Below, piece after piece: positions 12,201 through 22,562 of a DNA stretch of 26,475 nt. Numbering within the stretch: position 1 is the first letter of the stretch; each line of letters opens with the position of its first letter. Both the position numbers and the translations under genes were made by a program. A model generated the notes under the pieces. That model saw only the letters and a list, made by a program, of their open reading frames with translations. It searched no databases and had not been told where the DNA came from. The stretch is from the NCBI GenBank assembly GCA_027575765.1, contig JANBPT010000676.1, positions 1-26,475 of the forward strand. The letters run 5' to 3'. The DNA comes from Tieghemiomyces parasiticus (lineage: Eukaryota; Kickxellomycota; Dimargaritomycetes; Dimargaritales; Dimargaritaceae).

Positions 12201-12520
12201 CCCTTCCCTACCACCCGCGGTTCCCCCTTCAAAGGGCGTGGTCATGTACAAACGCCGGAGGTACGCCGTGGACAGGCCGCAGTCTCGATTGCTTCTTGAT
12301 CTGTCCCATCACACGTTGTTTGAGCTAGTCGTGGGCCTTGCGTGCTTATGTGGTGACAAGGACCAGCGAAACAGATGATGCGGATGTCGATCCTTTAGGC
12401 CATGGCATTGTAGTGGGAGGGTAGAGGAGAGCGGTGCTACTGGCAACTTCGCCCTACCCGGGCCTGGCAGTGCGCTCACAGCGAACACCTTTGGCAGCTC
12501 CATAGGCCAGTAACATTTTT
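9300..12520. other. Intergenic spacer, no supportable gene
   Basis: About 3.2 kb without recognisable coding sequence, RNA gene or mobile element. It holds a TG microsatellite (10229-10244), a run of 11 T (10660-10670) and G-rich patches. The longest frames (up to about 157 codons at 11905-12378, plus) have random-looking composition. Confidence 0.55.
10229..10244. repeat. TG microsatellite
   Basis: A short uninterrupted TG run, followed by further GT- and GA-rich sequence to about 10260. It lies in non-coding DNA. Confidence 0.85.
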
Positions 12521-13961
12521 TTTTGGTGGAATCTGATCCCACCAGCAACGCTTCTCTCACTCCTGGAATCCAAACTTCCCGCTCATCCAACGAAACCTAC
12601 TGTTACCATCCCAAGGGCCGGTGGTCAGACAGCCCGAGCCCCACCCACTCGCCCCCCCTCCCTGGCCCTACACCCACCGGGACCCACGGCGACGCCGGGA
12701 GGTCCTTTACTCATCTCTCCCACCTTTCCGACCCGAACGTTCCTTTCTGTTCTATTCTTAGGATACCTTTTAGCACTCGCGGTCCTATTCCTGGCATGTC
12801 AGTAGATCTACGCTGCCCATCTAGCTTCACTTTCCGGTGTCTCGTTTCGTGTAATCAACCCTTCGACTCCCTCTCGTATCTGATGTGCTGCTAGCTGGCT
12901 GGCTAAAGCTCCCTTGAATCAGGCCTACCATCGCCTCTCACCTGCCGACCGTCATCCACCTCCGCCCCGTTCCCCAGCCCTGCTCGGTCTAAGCCCCCCC
13001 TCCCCCGCCACACCTTGGTGCCACCGGTGGTCCGTGCCCATTCCCAGCCAAGTGACCCCATTGACTTTGCCCGACCATTTCCGGGTTGACAGGGTCTTCC
13101 GCTTCGCCATCTAGGGCGCAATCCTGCCCGGCCTACTCTAGTGGGAAGGGAACCCTCCCCCCCTTGTGCTCTGCCGAGCATATTTTTCATTTTTAGCGCA
13201 TTAGGTCCCATAGCCTACACAGGTCTTCTCGCATACAACAACTCGGGTACCTCCGTCACCTTTCCGACCGCACTCTCCTCCTCCCCCCTATATAATCTGC
13301 CGTGCCTTTCTTCACCCAACGTGTCAACACAGTTTTTGCGTGCTCTTTCACTGCCTCAACGCCAGAGCCCATTCCCCTTTGACCCATTCCTTCTGACAGC
13401 TTCATACTCCGCTCGCTGATTCCGGGCTTACCGTCTCTTTTTTATTGGCTCACCGGCCGCTTCGCCGTCACCTTTGGCCAACCGTTAGGCCGTGCTTCCA
13501 CGCCCCCTTCTTCCCACACCGTCTGCCCCCCCGCGTGGCCTTCTCAATCCCCAGCGCACCCACTTTCTTACTTTAGTGATTTCCAAGGTACCCGGCCGTT
13601 TAGACTTGTCGTCCGTCATCTCATCCGCTTACATTGGTTTCGGTTCCTGGCTGCATCTGTCCTTGTCGTAGAATCGAGTCACACCTCCACCCCTACCCCT
13701 GGCTGTCACATCGTTGCGGGCCCAACGTTCCCCACTGCTGGCCAGCCTCTCTCTCTTTCTCCTGCCCGCTATTACTATCACCTCCTTAACTCCGAGGAAG
13801 GATATATTTACCCGGCCGCTATCCCCTGACCTCTCCTGATTCGCTCCGGCATTTCTGGCCTGCTGTCCCCGTCCCCTGGCCCTCGCCGCCACCCTCCTCC
13901 AATTTATCCCTCTAGCTTTCCCCGTTTTCTCTGCCGGCCTTTGTCACGCAGCCCTATTCCT
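12521..13961 (+). other. Pyrimidine-rich upstream region of VTS1
   Basis: Roughly 1.4 kb of strongly C/T-rich sense strand leads directly to the VTS1 start codon. Such tracts are common in fungal promoters and leaders. A TATATAA at 13289-13295 could be the core promoter, giving a leader of about 600 bases; a 5'-UTR intron cannot be excluded. Short frames inside (for example 92 codons at 13141-13419) look like chance, though upstream reading frames could dampen translation. Confidence 0.5.
13289..13295 (+). promoter_or_regulatory. Possible TATA box for VTS1
   Basis: TATATAA in a C/T-rich background, 667 bases before the ATG. It is the clearest TATA-like element upstream of VTS1, but the long distance makes the assignment tentative. 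Confidence 0.35.
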
Positions 13962-16454
13962 ATGGCCTCACAGCGCCCCATTTCTGATTCCTTCCATCGC
14001 AGTGGCGACCCCATGTCCAGCACCGCCGGCGTACCCTCGACAACAGCGGTAGCTGGCACAGGCCTACCGCACCACGCCTTTGGCCACATGGGTCCCATGC
14101 GGCCGACCTCCGAAGTGTACGGCGGCCATGCTCACCTGTCGGGCACCGCCCACGCCACACCGCGCCTGTCCGACACTGACGTCTTTGACCGCTGGGCCGA
14201 GGACCTGAACCAGTTTGAGCGCACCATGGAGGACATGGCCACCGCCAGCCTCGAGCCCAGCTTCAAGGAGGAGCTGAACGCCATCGAGCAATGGTTCATG
14301 GTTCTGTCGGAGGCTGAGCGGACCGCCTCGCTCTACTCATTGCTGCAGATGTCATCGCCCGTGCAGGTCCGATTCTTTATGGCCATCCTGCAAAAGATGG
14401 CCAAGGACGCCGATCCGATGAACGCCCTCTTCCTTGACCAAAGTGCCGGTGTTGGCGGGGACGTCGGGGGTAAGGGTCGGCGTGGCCTCGACCGCCACTC
14501 GGTCAACCTGACCTCCACTGACCACGGGCTGGCCGCTGCCCACACCCGCATGAGCGCCTCATCCGCCAACCTGGTCGAGATGACCAAGAACCTCCGGCTG
14601 AACCCGGCCGTATCCATCCCCAACTCGGCGTCGGCCGCATCCTTCTACGCCGCCGGGAACCGTAATCTAGGTGGTGGCAATTCGACCGGTTCGACCGCCG
14701 CCAACGATGCCGCTGAAGCCAGTGGGGCTTTCAACAACCGCTGGTCGCTCAACTCGCTGAACGGAGGCGGCAGCGCAGCCGGCGCCCCGGGTAGCCGACC
14801 TACATCGCTCACGGGAAGCGGTGGATCCGACTCCTTGTCCCTGTCGATGTGGCGCCGCTCTGGAACCAACCCGGACGGTGCGAGCGGTGAGAGTAAGGCC
14901 AACAGCTTTCTGCGCCCCGATCGGCCCGGGTCGGCCCTGGGCGGCAGTGAGCTGGGCTCCCTGGCCAGCCACAGCTGGGGTTTCGGCTCCTCCTCCAACC
15001 TGACGGGCCTCACCAACGGCGACTCGACATCCGGCCTGAACCAGCCGCCGATCGAACGGCCCAAGTCAGCCACCGATTTGGACCTGGCTGACTGGCGCGC
15101 CGTGAACCACCGGCCGGGCCGCCAGCTGGCCACCAACGAGCCCGAGATCAAGTCGTCGTTGCGACAGCCCCTGCGTACCGGCGGCGAGGGAGGGCTCGGT
15201 CCAGCCTCGTCTGGTGGCGCTCCACCTGCACAGCCGCCGCACCACCACGGCCACTTGGGACCCGCCGCGCCACCCAGCCCCTTCGAAGCCAAGGCAAACG
15301 CCCTCGCTGGTGGGTCCTCCAGCCTGGCCTCGCGCCGTCTGGGTGCCCACAAATTCTCGGTTGCCGTGTACGACGGCCCCGAGGGCAGTGCAGCAGCCGC
15401 TGGGGCCGCGGGACTCAAGTCCCCACTCAAATCGCCCATGTTTGCCACCGGTATGAAGGGCGGCCCGGCTGGAAACGGTGCCCGCTCCACGGCCTCGCGA
15501 CCCACCACGCCGGCTCTCCCGCCGGGCTTCTACCACCACCCGCCGCAGTCGCCCTGGGGTACCACGTCCCAGTCGGGGGATGGGAGTGGCCCGCCCGGCG
15601 GCCCCAACGCCACCGGAGTCTATAAGCCGTCTCACCCGGCCGGCGGGTTGCGCCACCCGTCGCAGCAGCCGCCGTCGCAGCAGCCAATGGGAATCCCCAC
15701 CACGGACGGGTTTGTTCATTACCCTAGCAGCTCTCTGAACCGCCTCAACTCGCCCGTCCGTAGCAAGTTCGGGTTCAACACTGGACCTGCAGCATCCACA
15801 CACCACCACCACCACCATCATGTCCACCACCAGCCTCACGGCACAGGTTACCCCTATGGTCACGGCGGTAATGGTAGCGGGGGTGCTGGGCCGACCCACG
15901 GGTCGCCCAATATGGGGGCCGCGCACCTCCCGGGCGTATACGGAATGGCCAAATCTCGTGGTCCGGGCTCGACAACCTCATTGGTATCATCCACATCAGC
16001 AGCCGTAGGCGCTGGCGGTCCCGTCGACCCGTCTGATCCTAGCCTCCTGGAGGATATCCCGGCCTGGCTGCGGTCGCTCCGTCTGCACAAGTACACGCCG
16101 TGCTTTGAAAATATGCACTGGAAGGATGTGGTGGACCTGACGGACGAGGAGCTTACCGCCAAGGGTGTGGCGGCCCTCGGTGCCCGCCGTAAAATGCTCA
16201 AGGTGTTCGAGACGGTGCGGCAGGGTATGGAGGATAAGGGGTTGTTGCCACCCAAGGCCAACGGCGGCAGAGGAGGTAATCAGGTCAAGGCGACGGCGGG
16301 CGAAGGCGAAGATGACGACAACGATGACGCTGAGGATGGTAGCGGACCAGATAAAGAGGGAAGTGTGTCTAATGGTAACTCTGGATCTGCTTCAGGTAGC
16401 GTCCACCAATCGCCGCAGCCCCCACCGGCTGGCGAGGCCGCTCTGCAGAGTTAA
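13962..16454 (+). CDS. VTS1: Vts1/Smaug-family SAM-domain RNA-binding protein
   Basis: An 830-residue, intron-free protein. Residues about 74-157 match the conserved N-terminal region of fungal Vts1 (FKEELNAIEQWF, then LSEAERTASLYSLLQ). Residues about 694-757 form a SAM domain (LLEDIPAWLRSLRLHKYTPC; ELTAKGVAALGARRKMLKVF) with the basic GVAALGARRK surface that Smaug/Vts1 SAM domains use to bind CNGG-loop hairpins in mRNA. In the known family this recruits deadenylation and decapping factors to degrade target mRNAs in the cytoplasm. Between the domains lie over 500 low-complexity residues rich in Gly, Ser, Pro and Ala, with a His tract at 614-623. An acidic stretch (about 784-803) follows the SAM domain. 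I chose the ATG at 13962; the frame opens slightly earlier, but only with a TTG. The protein is longer than budding-yeast Vts1 because of the linker. Confidence 0.95.
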   Translation: MASQRPISDSFHRSGDPMSSTAGVPSTTAVAGTGLPHHAFGHMGPMRPTSEVYGGHAHLSGTAHATPRLSDTDVFDRWAEDLNQFERTMEDMATASLEPSFKEELNAIEQWFMVLSEAERTASLYSLLQMSSPVQVRFFMAILQKMAKDADPMNALFLDQSAGVGGDVGGKGRRGLDRHSVNLTSTDHGLAAAHTRMSASSANLVEMTKNLRLNPAVSIPNSASAASFYAAGNRNLGGGNSTGSTAANDAAEASGAFNNRWSLNSLNGGGSAAGAPGSRPTSLTGSGGSDSLSLSMWRRSGTNPDGASGESKANSFLRPDRPGSALGGSELGSLASHSWGFGSSSNLTGLTNGDSTSGLNQPPIERPKSATDLDLADWRAVNHRPGRQLATNEPEIKSSLRQPLRTGGEGGLGPASSGGAPPAQPPHHHGHLGPAAPPSPFEAKANALAGGSSSLASRRLGAHKFSVAVYDGPEGSAAAAGAAGLKSPLKSPMFATGMKGGPAGNGARSTASRPTTPALPPGFYHHPPQSPWGTTSQSGDGSGPPGGPNATGVYKPSHPAGGLRHPSQQPPSQQPMGIPTTDGFVHYPSSSLNRLNSPVRSKFGFNTGPAASTHHHHHHHVHHQPHGTGYPYGHGGNGSGGAGPTHGSPNMGAAHLPGVYGMAKSRGPGSTTSLVSSTSAAVGAGGPVDPSDPSLLEDIPAWLRSLRLHKYTPCFENMHWKDVVDLTDEELTAKGVAALGARRKMLKVFETVRQGMEDKGLLPPKANGGRGGNQVKATAGEGEDDDNDDAEDGSGPDKEGSVSNGNSGSASGSVHQSPQPPPAGEAALQS

Positions 16455-16548
16455 AAAACGGGCCGTCCTCCTCTGTCGTCTCCTCTCAGGGTATGCAAGC
16501 TCAGATCCCACTTTGTTTTCCTACTTTAATTTGAAGTTTCATGAACAC

Positions 16549-16595
16549 CTCCTCTCTCTCTCTCTCCCCCTCTCCCTCTCCCTGTCCCTCTCCCC
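16549..16595 (+). repeat. CT-rich tract after VTS1
   Basis: An almost pure C/T run: a short CT repeat degenerating into CCCTCT units, about 95 bases after the VTS1 stop codon. It is probably within the 3' untranslated region and could bind pyrimidine-tract proteins. Confidence 0.8.
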
Positions 16596-17637
16596 ACATA
16601 ACCTCGCCATACTTTCTACGCATCGACTGCCATCTCCTCCGCTTAACAATATACTCTACCAAAAATATCAGTTTTCTCAATTAACCGTAGCGTGGCCATC
16701 CTGTTCCCTGTCACATTCCCTTCCCCAAATAGAAAACGGGGTTTTTATACTGGTGGGATAACCCTCGCATTTCATTCTGACACGGACGGATAAAAAAATA
16801 ATTCATCGTCCACTATCTCTATCGCTTTCTTGATTTACACATTTGTTCAGCCGAGGTGGTTTTTGGTTCCTACGCGTCTATGGTGTGCGAGATGATATGT
16901 ATAAATAATAGCACGAATGCATTGATCTTGGAACAGTTGGGAGAGGCTTTTTATTTTTTTGTAAAATGTTTTTTTTTGATTTGAGGGACGCGTTGTCCGT
17001 AAAGGAGGGTATGGGAGTCGGCGATGCAAACGGGTAGCAGAGGGGTTTTATTGAGATTAATAAGTGAAGGGCAACCCAGAAGTAGCGAGTGCTACACACG
17101 GTCAAGCAAGTACGAAGTGTAAGCGACAAGAAGAACAGCGGAGACCGAGTTCGGCAAGATGGACTTGGAGACTCGTATAGCAAGTTTGGACTGTGAGGAG
17201 CCGTGGTTTCAGAGGTGGTTCTGGAAGGGCATAAAAGATTCGTGGGATTTATGCGTTGGTAGTGTGAGTTCGTTAGGAGTTGCATATGATGGCTCCTGCT
17301 GTACGGGCAGACCGGTTGCAAGGTGGCGTACTAGGATTGGCGATACTTTGGACGGGGTAGGAATGCGTTAAGCCCTAGTATTGTTCTAAAGGCACCACAC
17401 GGGAGTTCAATTTGAGTAGATGTATAATCCATAGTGAAAATTTGCCCGTCTCACGTAACCCTAGTAGATTCCCTCAATAATAAAGTGCCCTTGATAACAA
17501 CGTGAACGAACTCTATAGGAAAATTATATTCAGTCGACTTCGTTTCATTGGAACAGAGTTTCTTCTGGGTCGTTATTCCCGTCATCCAATACACCAGTTA
17601 ACCACAGTCTCAGAACTTTGTTGCGTTCCTTAATATG

Positions 17638-17651
17638 TATATATATATATA
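17638..17651. repeat. (TA)7 microsatellite
   Basis: Seven TA units in non-coding DNA. It resembles a TATA element, but no gene follows it. Confidence 0.85.
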
Positions 17652-19948
17652 TTTCACTGTGGTTGGCCGAAATGCCTTCCCCCCCCATGTTAGTTCCGTC
17701 TGACCGTTGTTTGACGCCGATTCCACACCTCCATACCTGTTTTCATCATAACTTGACTCTGAGCAACGGTAGCCTACTCGTTCTTCCTTTATCCCAGCCC
17801 ATTTTGAAAGTCTCCACTATTCGGTTTTCGCGTTTTCATCCGTATTTGTTATCCACCTTCTTTACTTACGTACTTTATATATCTATTTCTAGCGACGTCC
17901 TGTCTTGCCGGTTCTTTCGGTGTCGCCTCCATCCGCAGGCGCCGCAGCCATCTGGCCATTTAGGGCCCTGCCTTCTTTATTCCTGGTCCAACAGCTACCT
18001 AGTCATCCCTCCATGTCCTGTTAGCGCCTGGCCCTCCCCCCCACGACCGCTCGTCCCAGCTTTCCTAGCCTAGGCTACATGGTTACTACGAATGATGCCG
18101 GTCATTGTTTCAGTGTAAAAGACCTACCAGTAGCTATTTTATAAACTACCATTAAACCGTGTCATTACAGACACGTCTAGTTTAAGCTTAATACTAAGAT
18201 ATTTTATTTTAGTAAGTTTACGCCTGTCACGTCATTTAAGCTATATCTTCAGCCCTCGCTACTGTTTTCACTCCGGAAGCATTGCCCATGCGTACCTTCT
18301 AACTCCCTTTCACAAACCCCGCTATCATTTATATCCAGAAACCCCCCTTGAAACCCTGCCCATCTCGTTTACTACTACACTGATAATGTTTCCCATCATA
18401 ATATTCATTATCTGCCGTTATGTTTGTTAGCGTACACTGTGGTAAGTATGAACTGTTGGGTGGTGAAAAAAACTATAAATGTGGATAAGGCTAACGATTA
18501 TTATATGACAGGAATCTTTTGCATGGCTTACATGGCTGAATCGGTTAGCATAGTAGGCAGAGGGGTGGGCCTTAATTTCGGCGAAGGATCGAGCCTTGTC
18601 GAGCTGGCGCAAGGTTTGTGTGAAATTCGATCAGCAGCATGGCATTGCAAGTGGCAAAGGATTAGTAAATGAAGCCCTGCAAGTTGCTATGTTAATGGAT
18701 AATAGGGAGTGGCCGGTTGGCTTGGGGGGGAGTGGGGGCAAAGATAAACCGCGATTGGCGCCATACGGATCGGGTAGACTTTGCCATTGATAATGGTCTA
18801 GGTGTGGGTGGTGACTGGCGGTTGCTGAGGCCAGTGTATTTTTAGCTAACACGTACACAAAAGCCTACAGTAATCCTGCTGCTTCCGATTTTACCCTTTT
18901 TGATTCATTCCACCCCTATACCACCTCTCGTCAGTATAACACCAACAGCCTTCACACCACAAACTAGGCCGTCTAACGCACCCCATTTGCCGACTCTTCG
19001 CGGGTAAAGTGGCCCCCTATCAAACCCGACATTACATAAGCACACATCATAATACCATATTGTACATCTATTTATGGCACCTCTGTCAGGAATGGCCTAG
19101 CACTATTGCTGAAGTTAGTTGGTTGACTAAGGACCATCTAGATCACTTTGTTTTCTTTATAATTAGTATCTAAAGAATGCCTTACCGATATCGTCACCAT
19201 CAATTCTAGCGTACCTTGTACCGCACATTTCAGTAGTTTATAACGCTATGGTTGTTCGAATACACCGGTCGCTATAACTTTTCGAATGTATACCCTCTTT
19301 ACATACTAGCCAACACGAGTGGCGTAGTAGCGCACAAAATCTATATGTATGAGTGGGCGAAGTCACCGGTGAGGAGAAGCGGGCGTCCTAAAGAGTCGAA
19401 TGGGCGGTTGGGAGGGATGTCCTTCGCCGTCACCCTGGACGTATCCCGGTAGCGGGGCGTCCTTTATTAGTGCGGTAGGCAAGATGCTGGTAATGGAGTT
19501 CATTGAATACTAGAAATGTAGGTGTAGGATAGGCGATTGTTCTTACGATGATGGCGCTGTGCGACGCCTTATAGCTGCTAGTCGTTGGAGCCCGGGGTAG
19601 CCCTTGGACCTTCGGAAGGGTGCCCTTGGTGGGCCCTCGGTCTGACGGCTGTTGGTGGAAGGCCGAGGTGAGGGTGGTGAAGAGAATAGAATAAAGGAAC
19701 TATGGGTCATCGGTGAAATGCAAAGGCGGCGCCGTCGATGCAGGAGGGGGTGGTGGTCTAGTCGGTAGGGGTATCTCGCGGCTTGGCATGATGTTCCTTT
19801 TAGTGTACGACAAAGAGATTTTAATTTAAAAGTGCAAATGACATTTTTGATGAACCATCCCCTGTGACTATAATATGAGTGACTCGTCCTATTCATCTGG
19901 CGATTAACACTTAAGGCGACCAACCAACCTCCTCCACCATATATCCCC

Positions 19949-19950
<2 letters not shown>

Positions 19951-19980
<30 letters not shown>
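19951..19980. repeat. (CT)15 microsatellite
   Basis: Fifteen uninterrupted CT dinucleotides, the longest perfect microsatellite in the window. It lies about 615 bases upstream of the RING-ligase ATG and could act as a GAGA-type promoter tract, but is more likely a neutral repeat. Confidence 0.9.
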
Positions 19981-19982
<2 letters not shown>

Positions 19983-20320
19983 CTGTCACTATCGAACTCT
20001 CTCTTCTATGCCGTCTCTAGCTAACCATCGCTACGATTCAATAATGATCGGTATATGTAATACTCCTCTCCGCTGCGAATCACACCTCTAGATTTACTCT
20101 CAGCTTTGTCAACGTGGGCATCCAATTTAAGTTGTTTTTTTAGCGTGACACGGTTTCGGGCACCAAAAAGAAGGCGATGGTCAGCCACCAGATATATTAG
20201 ATGGGCGCTGATCGTCCTAGCCGACAAGCCGTTCCCGTCTACACTCTAGAAGCTCTTATATCCAAGGTTCAAATGTCACTAGGCGCAAGGGACATGTAAA
20301 GAAGCATTATGTACCCATCC

Positions 20321-20328
20321 TATATAAA
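20321..20328 (+). promoter_or_regulatory. TATA box for the RING-ligase gene
   Basis: TATATAAA lies 267 bases before the ATG at 20595, predicting a start of transcription near 20350. A second TA-rich run (20443-20454) lies nearer the ATG and could serve instead. Confidence 0.5.
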
Positions 20329-20442
20329 ACAACGAACACTGCCACCTGCCAGTGCCCATTTACAGTCTCAACTCAGCCTAGGCCTCCTTTACCCACTCAC
20401 ACCTAGCTAGTAGCATGGTGTGACGACCTCCCTTCCTATAAC

Positions 20443-20454
20443 TATATATATATA
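20443..20454. repeat. (TA)6 run
   Basis: Six TA units about 140 bases upstream of the RING-ligase ATG. It is either a short microsatellite or an alternative TATA element. Confidence 0.75.
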
Positions 20455-20594
20455 TGTGTATACTTACATCGTAACACATTGGCGAGTACTGCACCTGTAA
20501 ATATACCAGTGCGCCCACCCAATTCTAACATTACATCTCAAACCGGCGCGACTGTGTTGGCATTCTCCACCCTTCTCAACCTATTATTATTTTT

Positions 20595-22480
20595 ATGACT
20601 TTCATCGCAGCGATGTGGCCCACATTAAGCGTAAAAGGGTTGGTACTCGTCCTGGTATCATTCAGCTGGGCACTGGTCATCAATTTGGCCCGGGGCAGTC
20701 CGGTAGGATATGTAGACCTCAGTGATGACCTAGTTTACGTCGATCCACAGTCCTTCGCGGTTGTAGCTAACCTAACGACTGTCTCGATGCTCACCGACTG
20801 GCTGGCGTACGATAACGTCGTCTTAGCCAAGGCCGGCATTATCGAAGGCGTGTTGTTCCAGTACGACCAAGGGCTTTTGCCGGACCTCATCGGCGAGGTG
20901 GACCACGTGCTCTTGTTCCCCATAAAAGATGTGGGCCGAGCGGCCCCTTACATCGAGGCGATAATGCACCCGCGTATTAAGGCCACCCTTGTCTACCCGT
21001 CCGCCCCGGAGGTCAGCCTCGATATGCTGGCCAAGTTCGTGCCGATAATCAGAACGCCATGCGTTGCCATTAGCAGCGAAGTGGCCGCGGCAATGATCAA
21101 TCTCGTCCAGCAGTTCCAACGTGACCCCGTGCTGAACCTCACCACCTCCGGCGACAGTAGCCTTAGTACCCCGGGCCCAGGTGACATTGAGCGACCATTC
21201 CACCGGGTATGGACTAGGCTCTACCCGAGTCCGTATCGACCTCTAGTCCATCATGGCCTGGAGCTGGGCTCTGGTGTCGTGGTGGCCTGTGTCATTATCC
21301 CTGCCATATTCATAGGCCTTATAGGTAAGCTCCCGAACACTGCCGAACCTGCCTCGTTACGATTGGTATCACCCACCTCTCCGCAACCCCCACTTTCCAA
21401 TCGAAGCACTAGCGTGCTGGCGTGTGGCAGTATGTTGCGGACGGCGGTTAGGCCGTCTGACCAATGGTACAGGAAAGCCCCCCCGGCAAAGTACTAAATC
21501 AGTCCACCTTACATAATCACTAACGACCATGACATACCATGACCACTGAAATCCCTACAGTCGCTTTCTGGTTCTTCATTCGACGCCGACGACGACTTGC
21601 TGTAATACAGGAGGAGCAGAAGCGAAATCTCGATGTTCAGCGTCGCCAACATCGAGCGAAACTACGGCTACAGGCCGCGCACAACCCGTCCACCCTACCC
21701 CCGCTGACTGCCAAAGATCTCCACAGCTTGCCCGTGGTCACCTACAGCGAGACTAGGGCCGCCAATTTCCGGCTCTGCACCGCGGTGGCCATCAACCGGT
21801 TCCGTAAGGCCAACCGAATTCACCACCGGTCTAGTTATTCCACTGGCAACCGTATGTCGAAGGGAACGTCCAAATTCGACGAAAAGAAGCGCCGATCCCT
21901 GAGCCTTGTCACTGGTGATACATTGGTCACGCTCGACAGTGACTCTCTCTTTACGGCGCAATCTATTCACACTGTCACGTTAAACGTGCCGGACCTGGAT
22001 AGCCACAGTGGGGAGCCGAACGATCCACCACAGACCCACGAGTTATTAGAGTCCGATACCCCGGCCGATGGGAGTTCCCGTCCTGACTTGGTTCGCACTA
22101 CTAGCTACCTCAAAGGCGGCTACCAGGGGCCAAAGGACACGTTTGAGGCCGCCCAGAATTATGATCAAATAGTGAGCGAACTAGGGCGGTGCCGGATCCG
22201 CGGACCCGCCCAGTGCCCAGTTTGCGACGACACCTTCGAATACGGGGAGACCCTGCGCATGCTACCTTGTGGTCACGCCTTTCATCGCGAGTGCGTGGAT
22301 CATTGGCTCACCAGTACCTCAGCAACTTGCCCGCTCTGCTGGCGCCATGTGGCGTCGAAAGTCCTCACCTCGAAGACCGACCACCTTACCTCTGATCCAG
22401 CCGCAGAGCCGACGGTCCCCCTGCCGTTTGCCCACTTGAGCGACAATGCAGTCCATACCCTCCAATCGGCATTAATGTAA
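20595..22480 (+). CDS. Transmembrane RING-H2 E3 ubiquitin ligase (PA-TM-RING type)
   Basis: Two exons, 20595-21324 and 21561-22480, encode 549 residues. Residues about 13-35 are a signal peptide or anchor. Residues about 36-222 form a predicted luminal domain with N-glycosylation sites at N59 and N181; its layout fits a divergent protease-associated domain. A membrane helix spans about 225-250, followed by RRRRR. The cytosolic half is basic and Ser-rich, then a RING-H2 finger: C462, C465, C480, H482, H485, C488, C500, C503, with W492 at the E2-contact position. Proteins of this architecture (RNF13/GRAIL-like) ubiquitinate membrane cargo in endosomes, Golgi or vacuole. The splice joins within codon 244 (G|TC, Val) and restores one unbroken hydrophobic helix, strong support for the intron. 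An ATG at 20613 has better context and is an alternative start. The substrate is unknown. Confidence 0.92.
21325..21560 (+). other. Spliceosomal intron in the RING-ligase gene
   Basis: The donor is G|GTAAGC and the acceptor CTACAG|TC. The branch-like motif CACTAAC is at 21518-21524, about 37 bases before the acceptor. Length 236 bases, phase 1. Reading through instead reaches a stop at 21495-21497, giving a 300-residue product without the RING finger. Confidence 0.9.
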
Positions 22481-22562
22481 AATCAGTCCCCTAGTGTAAC
22501 TGTAGTAGACCCTGTACTTTAGGAATATAAATGGTGCAACATCCTCTCCATAAATGTCGCGC
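22481..22562. other. 82-bp convergent spacer between two genes
   Basis: Only 82 bases separate the stop codon of the RING ligase (plus) from that of the dehydrogenase (minus). The 3' untranslated regions probably overlap. An AATATAAA-like element on the plus strand near 22520 could be a poly(A) signal for the ligase. Confidence 0.6.

Larger units (their letters stand above)
16455..20320. other. Intergenic spacer, no supportable gene
   Basis: About 3.9 kb. The first 300 bases are C/T-rich and probably hold the VTS1 3' untranslated region; ATAAA-type motifs near 16790 and 16898 are possible poly(A) signals, but no canonical AATAAA stands out. The rest is AT-richer with scattered simple repeats. 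Frames such as 17618-18073 (plus, 151 codons) begin at non-ATG codons or run through repeats, and have no conserved features. Confidence 0.55.

Noticed and set aside
13941..13961. Earlier start for VTS1
   Set aside because: The frame opens here with TTG, not ATG. The first in-frame ATG is at 13962.
17618..18073. 151-codon plus-strand frame
   Set aside because: It runs through a TA microsatellite, has a composition dominated by Ser, Leu and Pro, and no recognisable motif.
19251..19272. tRNA-like TTCGAAT with flanking bases
   Set aside because: The flanks do not pair into a T-stem and no matching A-box or acceptor stem is present. The same was true of other TTCGA and TTCAA sites checked.
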